Positions 58,670 to 64,000 of a stretch of 64,000 nt of DNA are shown here, piece by piece. The number at the start of each line of letters is the position of its first letter. Positions within the stretch are counted from its first letter, which is position 1. Source of the DNA: Marinobacter sp. SS21 (GTDB taxonomy: Bacteria > Pseudomonadota > Gammaproteobacteria > Pseudomonadales > Oleiphilaceae); contig NZ_JAQNDA010000013.1 in assembly GCF_028369065.1 (NCBI RefSeq), forward strand, positions 1-64,000. The letters run 5' to 3'. Below the pieces are notes generated by a model. That model worked only from the letters and a program-made list of their open reading frames with translations. It searched no databases and was not told the DNA's origin. The position numbers and the translations under genes are program-made.

Positions 58670-59460
58670 GCCTGGAACGTGTGCTCCTCGCCGGGAAATT
58701 CGCGTTGCCGAACGGCCTGGACGTAGGCCGCCAGGGCACCTTGGATTGAGTCGGCTTCCGCCAGAAAGTTTTTGACAAACCGTGGCCGTCGGCCTGGGGT
58801 GATGCCCAGCATGTCGTGCACCACCAGTACCTGACCGTCGGTGTCGGCGCCGGCGCCGATGCCGATGACCGGCGCCTTGACCGCCTGGGTGATTCGGGCG
58901 GCCAGCGGTGCTGGCACGCACTCCAGCAGGATCGCATCCGCACCGGCTTTTTCGAGCTGGCAGGCGTGTTCAATCATCAGTTCCGCCTGCTGATCGTCGC
59001 GTCCCTGGACTTTATAGCCGCCAAACTTGTTGACGAACTGCGGCGTCAGCCCCAGATGGGCGCAGACCGGAATGCCGCGGTCGCTGAGGGCGGTGATGGT
59101 GTCTGCCATCCAGTCGGTGCCCTCGAGTTTGACCATGTGGGCCCCGGCGCGCATCAGTTCGGCGGCGTTGTCCAGGGCTGCCGCCGTGGTGCCGTAGGAC
59201 ATGAACGGCATGTCGGCCATGATCAGCGAGCCGGTGTTGCCCTTGGCCACGGCGCGTACGTGGTAGACCATGTCCGCCATGGTGACCGGGAGCGTGCTGT
59301 CGTTGCCTTGCAGGACCATCCCCAGCGAATCGCCGATCAGAATTACGTCAACGCCGGCTTCACTGACGATCTGTGCGAAGGTGGCATCGTAGGAAGTCAG
59401 AACGGCAAACGCCTCGCCCTTCTGCTTGTAGTCTCGCAGGGTGTTGATGGTAACAGCCAT
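58666..59460 (-). CDS. panB: 3-methyl-2-oxobutanoate hydroxymethyltransferase
   Basis: A 264-aa TIM-barrel enzyme that makes ketopantoate from 2-oxoisovalerate and methylene-tetrahydrofolate. Family motifs are [39 protein letters not shown] and [17 protein letters not shown] at 59460 with AAGGA upstream is chosen over the longer frame. Part of the folK-panB-panC cluster. Confidence 0.97.
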   Translation of the reverse strand: MAVTINTLRDYKQKGEAFAVLTSYDATFAQIVSEAGVDVILIGDSLGMVLQGNDSTLPVTMADMVYHVRAVAKGNTGSLIMADMPFMSYGTTAAALDNAAELMRAGAHMVKLEGTDWMADTITALSDRGIPVCAHLGLTPQFVNKFGGYKVQGRDDQQAELMIEHACQLEKAGADAILLECVPAPLAARITQAVKAPVIGIGAGADTDGQVLVVHDMLGITPGRRPRFVKNFLAEADSIQGALAAYVQAVRQREFPGEEHTFQA

Positions 59461-59564
59461 AAAATCCTTGCCTTCTTCAGGAATGGATCGGGATGGGAGT
59501 CGGAGGACTGCCGACATGCTCAGAGGATAAGGGTAATCTTGCTCTGAACGCTAGGCAAGGCTCC

Positions 59565-60071
59565 CTAGGCGTTTGGTGGCGCCGGTTCTGGCTCCAGGCG
59601 ACGCAGCCGGTTGTCTGGGCAATGGCGCCGCAGGTCCGCCAATCGGCGGCCGTCGGGCAACGCCAGTTCCGGATTGAGGTCGAGCAGGGGTTGCAGGGCA
59701 AAATCCCGGTTGACCAGCTCCGGGTGCGGTACCTGGAGTCGCTCCAGATCCATTTGCTCATCGCCATACAGTAGCAGATCAAGATCCAGCGTACGGGGGC
59801 CCCAGTGCTGGGTGCGCTCGCGACCATGGTTGTGCTCGATGGCCTGGAGCTCGTCCAGTAGCGCCAGGGCCGGCAATCGGGTTTCCAGTTCCACCGCACC
59901 GTTGATGAAGTCAGGCTGGTCCTGGGGGCCGACTGGCGCGCTTCGGTAAAAGGGCGACTGGGCGAGCAATCGGCTGCGGGGCAGGGCCGCCAGGGCCGCC
60001 ACCGCGGTTGCCAGTTGTTGCAGCGGGTCCGCCAGGTTGCTGCCCAGGCCGATGTAGGCGCGAACGATCAT
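59565..60071 (-). CDS. folK: 2-amino-4-hydroxy-6-hydroxymethyldihydropteridine pyrophosphokinase
   Basis: A 168-aa HPPK that activates 6-hydroxymethyl-dihydropterin for dihydropteroate synthesis. YIGLGSNLADPLQQL, the PQDQPDFINGAVELET loop and HWGPRTLDLDLLLYGD are canonical. ATG overlaps the pcnB stop (60068-60071). Likely the main folate-pathway enzyme, with the shorter-motif paralogue at 55581 as the second copy. Confidence 0.95.
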   Translation of the reverse strand: MIVRAYIGLGSNLADPLQQLATAVAALAALPRSRLLAQSPFYRSAPVGPQDQPDFINGAVELETRLPALALLDELQAIEHNHGRERTQHWGPRTLDLDLLLYGDEQMDLERLQVPHPELVNRDFALQPLLDLNPELALPDGRRLADLRRHCPDNRLRRLEPEPAPPNA

Positions 60072-61426
60072 GAGGCCCGGTTTCGGTGGCTGCTGCGGCG
60101 CCGGCGCCGCGGCTTGGGGCCGGTGCTCGCCAGTTCACTCAGCAAGCGCTCGCGACCGCGAGTATCGGCGGCCTGGAAGTCGGTCCACCACTGCCCGAGG
60201 CCGGGCTCGGTGTCGCCGGAGGCCTCCCGGACCAGCAGGAAGTCATAGGCGGCACGAAAGCGGGGATGCTCCATGGTCGCCAGCGCGCGCTTGCCCTGGC
60301 GCCGGGGCAGACGCAACTGCAACTCCCAGATTTCCTTCATCGGGCCGGAGAAGCGTTTGGGGATCGAGGTGGCCTGTACCTGCCGGCCAATGACCTTGGC
60401 AGCTGCCTGGTGGAAGGCGGGTTGCAACGGTTCGCCTTGGTCCTGGCGGCGTTGCCATTCGGCCTGCAGCGCGGGCCAGAGCATGGCGGCAAACAGGAAG
60501 TAGGGGGTCACCGACTTGCCCTGGCGAATGCGGGCGTCGGTGTTGCGCAGGGCCTGGCGAATCAATTCGTCGGGCTGGCCTTCCTGGGTTGCCTTGGCGG
60601 TCTGCGGGAACAGTGGTGCCAACAGACCATAGCGGGTCAGTAAATCGTAGGTCGCTTCACCGTGCCCGGCCGAAAATAGTTTCAGCACCTCATCGAACAG
60701 TCGGGCAGAGGGGATGTGATCCAGCAGCTCGGCCAGCTGGGTGATGGGAGCCTCGGTCGCCGGTTCGATCTCAAAGTCGAGTTTGGCGGCGAAGCGTATC
60801 GCCCGCAGCATGCGCACCGGGTCTTCCCGGTAACGGGTTTCCGGGTCGCCGATCAGGCGCAGCTGGCGCTGCTTCAGATCGTCGATGCCGCCGGCGAAAT
60901 CAATGACCGTGAAATCCCGTATGCAGTAATAGAGCGCGTTGATGGTGAAATCGCGGCGCAGGGCGTCTTCTTCCTGGTTGCCGTAGACATTGTCCCGCAG
61001 CAGCAGGCCGTGTTCACTGGTCTTGCGTTGGGTATCGCTGCTGTCGTCATTATCCAGGGCATTGCCGCGGAACGTGGTGACCTCGATGACTTCACGGCCA
61101 AAGAGCACGTGGACGATGCGAAAGCGGCGGCCGATCAGCCGGGAGTTGCGGAACAGGTTGTGCACCTCCTCCGGCGTGGCGTTGGTGGCGATGTCAAAGT
61201 CTTTGGGTTTGCCATCGAGCAGGATGTCGCGGACGCCGCCGCCCACCAGATAGGCCTCGTACCCCGCCTTGTTCAGCCGGTGCAGTACCTTTTTGGCGGG
61301 CTCGCTGATCATGGAGCGGGACACATTGTGCTCGTCTCGGGGGATTTCCCGCCGCTCCAGCCGCTGTGTTTTCTTCTTGCCGTTTCCGAGTAGCCGGGAA
61401 ACGTTCTGTTTGAGTTTTGTCAGCAT
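60068..61426 (-). CDS. pcnB: Poly(A) polymerase I
   Basis: A 452-aa class II nucleotidyltransferase that adds poly(A) tails to RNA 3' ends and promotes decay. The active-site segment LVGGGVRDILLDGKPKDFDIATNATPEE carries the DxD pair. The tRNA-nucleotidyltransferase-like neck domain follows, and the C terminus is a basic arm (KPRRRRRSSHRNR), as in PcnB rather than Cca. Order cbrB-crcZ-pcnB-folK-panB-panC is the Pseudomonas order. Confidence 0.95.
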   Translation of the reverse strand: MLTKLKQNVSRLLGNGKKKTQRLERREIPRDEHNVSRSMISEPAKKVLHRLNKAGYEAYLVGGGVRDILLDGKPKDFDIATNATPEEVHNLFRNSRLIGRRFRIVHVLFGREVIEVTTFRGNALDNDDSSDTQRKTSEHGLLLRDNVYGNQEEDALRRDFTINALYYCIRDFTVIDFAGGIDDLKQRQLRLIGDPETRYREDPVRMLRAIRFAAKLDFEIEPATEAPITQLAELLDHIPSARLFDEVLKLFSAGHGEATYDLLTRYGLLAPLFPQTAKATQEGQPDELIRQALRNTDARIRQGKSVTPYFLFAAMLWPALQAEWQRRQDQGEPLQPAFHQAAAKVIGRQVQATSIPKRFSGPMKEIWELQLRLPRRQGKRALATMEHPRFRAAYDFLLVREASGDTEPGLGQWWTDFQAADTRGRERLLSELASTGPKPRRRRRSSHRNRAS

Positions 61427-61546
61427 TGAATTCCGTGATGCGCTTAGCGAAAACGAGAGTTTACCGGTTTGAGCGAGATTTGCACACGGGGAGGGGCGTG
61501 GGGCTGGTAATTAAGTGGATCTGAAGGTGTGAGTGGGGCTGATAAT

Positions 61547-61577
61547 TAAAAGGCGGGACCGCTTTCGCGATCCCGCC
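61547..61577 (-). terminator. Intrinsic terminator of crcZ
   Basis: A 7-bp stem GGCGGGA/TCCCGCC (61552-61558 with 61571-61577) is extended after one mismatch by three more pairs around a TTTC apex. On the minus strand it is followed by TTTTAATTA. Bases 61427-61546 between it and pcnB contain a near-identical pair of GGGGCTGRTAATTAA elements but no gene. Confidence 0.8.
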
Positions 61578-61926
61578 CTAGAAGCAATGACGATCTGCAT
61601 GTTGTTTTTGTTTTTGCCGGGCTTCTTTTTTATGTTCTTGCCCCTTGCATGCCCCAGATGTGGGGCCAATCAAGGCAAACGGAACGCTTTGAATACACAG
61701 AGCGGACAGTAACTTATTGCGAGATTGGAGCAGATATAGCGGCGCCTAACGGACGATTCTTCTCTACACCTACAACTCACACAAGCCATGGGTCCACTAA
61801 AAAGCAAAGCACCCAAAACACTCAGTTCGCTTACGTTCTATTCTTGTTTTTGTTACCGAACGTTCCGTGCAGCTATTTGTTTTTGTTTTGGCGCCGCATC
61901 ATCACAATTGTTTTTGTTGTCGTGCG
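61547..61926 (-). ncRNA. crcZ: CrcZ-like Hfq/Crc-sequestering small RNA
   Basis: A predicted RNA of about 380 nt between cbrB and pcnB, the exact locus of crcZ in Pseudomonas. Four strong CA motifs of the type AACAAAAACAA lie on the minus strand at 61908-61920, 61876-61890, 61844-61854 and 61601-61615. A weaker AAGAACATAA-like copy is at 61626-61640. A near-consensus sigma-54 promoter (61938-61952) sets the 5' end at about 61926, and an intrinsic terminator sets the 3' end. Expected role: titrate Hfq/Crc to relieve catabolite repression. No protein-coding frame is credible. Confidence 0.88.
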
Positions 61927-61937
61927 CACTAATGGTT

Positions 61938-61952
61938 GCACTGCCTGTGCCA
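61938..61952 (-). promoter_or_regulatory. Sigma-54 promoter of crcZ
   Basis: On the minus strand TGGCAC-AGGCA-GTGC matches the RpoN consensus in the complete -24 hexamer and the -12 GC with correct spacing. The only minus-strand RpoN-like site found in the 670-bp gap, it points at the CA-rich RNA. Confidence 0.82.
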
Positions 61953-62026
61953 GTTTTTCAAAAGCCTTTGTTAACAGTAAGTTAATAAAATTAAACTTTG
62001 GAAGGGGGTGAATTATTAGACTAAAG

Positions 62027-62086
62027 TGTTACTCGGGGCGGGTTTTTTATACCTGCGGGTGTTTCGTGCGGTAACACCGGGTAACA
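62027..62086. promoter_or_regulatory. Probable CbrB enhancer sites
   Basis: TGTTAC at 62027-62032 and GTAACA at 62071-62076 and 62081-62086 are copies of the half-site TGTTAC reported for CbrB upstream of Pseudomonas crcZ. They lie 75-135 bp upstream of the sigma-54 promoter and end 10 bp from the cbrB stop codon. The spacing between halves differs from the simple N14 arrangement. Confidence 0.55.
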
Positions 62087-62095
62087 CTGTCGGTG

Positions 62096-63490
62096 TCAGT
62101 TGGTTTTTTTGCGCGGAATGCCCAGGCGCTGACGCCGTTCCCACAGCGATTTGCGACTGATGCCGAGCTTTTGTGCCAACTCGGTTTCGCTCATACGATC
62201 TTGATTTTCAAGAACAAAATGTTGGAAATAGTCTTCCAGGGAAAGGTCGTTACCGTTGTCGGCTTCTTGGGGTTTGGTGGGCTCGTTGTTGCCCTCAACC
62301 AGGCTCTGAGGAATATTGACATCGTCACCCTCCATCTCCAGATCCAGCATCGCCGGGGTGATGACATCGCCCTCACAGAGAATGCAGGCCCGCTCGATGG
62401 CATTCTCCAGCTCCCTGACATTGCCGGGCCAGCGGTGCCGCTGCAGCGCTCGCATGGCCTCTGGGCTGAGGTTGAGATTGGGGTTGCCCATTTTCTCACT
62501 TTGCCGTTTCAGGAACTTGCTGGCCAGGCCGAGAATGTCTCCCAAGCGGTCCCGCAACGGCGGAATCCGGATCTGCATGACGTTGAGTCGGTAGTACAGA
62601 TCCTCCCTGAACTCGCCGGTACGGGTCATCGCCTTGAGGTTGCGGTGGGTGGCGGCGATCATCCGGACATCCACCTGACGGCTCTGGGTGGAGCCTACCT
62701 TGCGGATTTCTCCCTCCTGCAGCACCCGCAACAGCCGGGCCTGGGCTTCGGGCGGAAGCTCGCCAATCTCGTCGAGAAACAGGCTGCCACTGTCTGCCGC
62801 TTCGATCAGGCCGGTGCGGGCCGAGACGGCGCCGGTGAAGGCGCCTTTCTCATGACCGAACAGCTCTGATTCGATCAGGCTTTCAGGAATCGCTGCGCAG
62901 TTTACTGAAATCAATGGCCGGGCGGCACGGGGGCTGAGTAAATGCAGGGCCCTCGCCGCCAGTTCCTTGCCGGTGCCCGATTCGCCATTTACCAGAACGG
63001 TGGTCTCGGTTGGCGCGACCTTGCGGATGAGGTGGAATACCTGACGCATGGCGTCGCATTCGCCGTACATGATGTTGGATGGATCGGAGGCGTTTGCTGC
63101 GGTCGCTTCGGGGCTGGTGGGAGCGGCCTCGTCGTTGGCGTCGCGTTGCTGCAAGATCGTCTCCACCGCAGCCAGCATTTCGTCGTGGTCGAAGGGCTTG
63201 GCGATGTATTCGACTGCGCCAAGCTTCATCGAATCCACCGCGGATCGCAGGCTGGCGTAACTGGTCATGATCAGAACCGGAGTGTTGGGCGCCCGGTTGA
63301 TCAGTTCGGTGCCCGGCGCGCCGGGAAGGCGGAGGTCGGAGATGATCAGGTCAAACTGTTGCAGGTCCTGTTCCCGCTCTGCGTCATCCACGGAGCCAGC
63401 ATCGGCAACGTCATAGCCGGCGTGCAGGAGCAACTTGCGCAACGCTGAGCGGATGATCTCTTCGTCTTCAACAATCAGGATGCGGGGCAT
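62096..63490 (-). CDS. cbrB: Sigma-54-dependent response regulator CbrB
   Basis: A 464-aa NtrC-family activator. Receiver domain with phosphoacceptor D52 (IISDLRLPG), AAA+ domain with Walker A GESGTGKE, the RpoN-contact loop EKGAFTGA and Walker B GSLFLDEIG, and a C-terminal Fis HTH (ETELAQKLGISRKSLWERRQRLG). Position between cbrA and the CrcZ-like RNA identifies it as CbrB, which turns on crcZ under poor carbon supply. One base separates it from the cbrA stop. Confidence 0.9.
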   Translation of the reverse strand: MPRILIVEDEEIIRSALRKLLLHAGYDVADAGSVDDAEREQDLQQFDLIISDLRLPGAPGTELINRAPNTPVLIMTSYASLRSAVDSMKLGAVEYIAKPFDHDEMLAAVETILQQRDANDEAAPTSPEATAANASDPSNIMYGECDAMRQVFHLIRKVAPTETTVLVNGESGTGKELAARALHLLSPRAARPLISVNCAAIPESLIESELFGHEKGAFTGAVSARTGLIEAADSGSLFLDEIGELPPEAQARLLRVLQEGEIRKVGSTQSRQVDVRMIAATHRNLKAMTRTGEFREDLYYRLNVMQIRIPPLRDRLGDILGLASKFLKRQSEKMGNPNLNLSPEAMRALQRHRWPGNVRELENAIERACILCEGDVITPAMLDLEMEGDDVNIPQSLVEGNNEPTKPQEADNGNDLSLEDYFQHFVLENQDRMSETELAQKLGISRKSLWERRQRLGIPRKKTN

Positions 63491-63491
63491 A

Positions 63492-64000
63492 TCAGTTTAG
63501 AGACCTTTCGTTCTGGCTGTGTGGGCGTTCCTGGTCGTCACCTTCGTAGGCGGGCAGTCGGAGTCGGACGCAGGTGCCGCGCCCGGTCTCAGGCCCCGCC
63601 GGGCTCTCGACCTGAATGTTGCCGTAATGTTCTTCCACGATGCTGTAGACGAGGGACAGACCCAGCCCGGTGCCCTGGTTGGGACCCTTGGTGGTGTAAA
63701 ACGGCTCGAAAATATGGTCTAGCTGATCAGCGGGAATGCCGGAGCCTTCATCGATGACCTCGATAATAGCGGAGTAACCTTCACGGTTTCCACTGATGCG
63801 AATTAGCCCGCCCTCGGGCGAGGCGTCGCGGGCATTGGCCAGTAAGTTGACGAACACCTGCACCAGGCGTTGCTCGTCGCCCAACACCACCAGATCCGTC
63901 GGGCACTGATTCTGGTAACGAATGCCCCGGCCCTGGTCGCTCAGTGACAGCAGGTTGATGGACTCGTCCACGCAGCGGTGGATCTCCGCCGGCTCGTAGC
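63492..64000 (-). CDS. cbrA: Sensor kinase CbrA, C-terminal part (truncated by window)
   Basis: An open frame running off the right edge; only the last 169 codons are visible. They hold the histidine-kinase ATPase domain: N box VNLLANARDAS, G1 DEGSGIP, F box FEPFYTTK and G2 GTGLGLSLV. The sensor, transporter-like and His-phosphorylation parts lie outside the window. Identity as CbrA rests on the adjacent cbrB and the conserved locus. Confidence 0.85.
   Translation of the reverse strand, partial: YEPAEIHRCVDESINLLSLSDQGRGIRYQNQCPTDLVVLGDEQRLVQVFVNLLANARDASPEGGLIRISGNREGYSAIIEVIDEGSGIPADQLDHIFEPFYTTKGPNQGTGLGLSLVYSIVEEHYGNIQVESPAGPETGRGTCVRLRLPAYEGDDQERPHSQNERSLN

Noticed and set aside
61649..62011. 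Plus-strand 120-codon ORF in the cbrB-pcnB gap
   Set aside because: Its Phe/Leu/Val-rich translation is the complement of the CA motifs of the CrcZ-like RNA; it also crosses the sigma-54 promoter.

Overview
The window reads as chromosome of a marine gammaproteobacterium of the Marinobacter type (order Pseudomonadales/Alteromonadales border). This is inferred, not proven. Gene order over long stretches matches Pseudomonas blocks (ubiK-comM with glnK-amtB; hemW-rdgB-DUF4426-metW-metX-yggT-proC-yggS-pilT-pilU; pyrE-crc-rph-yicC-gmk-rpoZ-spoT-ridA; oxyR-recG-HDOD; rpoD-dnaG-rpsU-tsaD-plsY-folB-folK; pgi-panC-panB-folK-pcnB-crcZ-cbrB-cbrA). The blocks are joined differently, and between them lie genes typical of hydrocarbon-degrading marine bacteria: FadL-type porins, an AupA/AupB-like pair and a PEP-CTERM protein. 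No insertion sequence, prophage, integrase or CRISPR array was seen.

Layout. 0-4.1 kb: nitrogen module (glnK-amtB with a sigma-54 promoter), ubiK, comM. 4.2-9.5 kb: trmB, then a tightly overlapping minus-strand run metX-metW-DUF4426-rdgB-hemW-membrane protein. 9.6-16.7 kb: a dynamin-like GTPase, yggT, proC, yggS, and divergent pilT and pilU for type IV pilus retraction. 16.7-24.2 kb: FadL porin, polA and small envelope or hypothetical genes. 24.2-31.5 kb: pyrE, crc, rph, yicC, gmk, rpoZ, spoT, ridA. 31.5-37.2 kb: an SDR protein, oxyR, recG and a deacylase-like/HDOD protein. 37.2-48.2 kb: an accessory stretch with a candidate small RNA, a lone molybdopterin oxidoreductase, the AupAB-like pair, a membrane-anchored beta-helix protein under a perfect CRP/Vfr-type site, and a PEP-CTERM protein. 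48.5-53.1 kb: tRNA-Ile2 followed by tandem repeats of its own 3' end, then rpoD-dnaG-rpsU. 53.4-61.4 kb: tsaD, plsY, folB, folK paralogue, pgi, panC, panB, folK, pcnB. 61.5-64 kb: an intergenic region with every feature expected of the CrcZ small RNA, then cbrB and the 3' end of cbrA, cut by the window edge.

How the parts fit. The most informative theme is carbon catabolite control: cbrA/cbrB, a CrcZ-like RNA with a sigma-54 promoter and CA-rich Hfq/Crc-type motifs, and a crc gene with a degraded nuclease active site all lie in this window. That is a complete CbrAB-CrcZ-Crc circuit apart from hfq. The second notable structure is an rtT-like arrangement: two near-identical 121/122-bp units downstream of tRNA-Ile2, each ending in a copy of the last 16 bases of the tRNA. 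Further items are 15-bp tandem repeats at the pilU translation start, a promoter plus terminator just upstream of spoT, and a candidate structured RNA at 37.25-37.46 kb.
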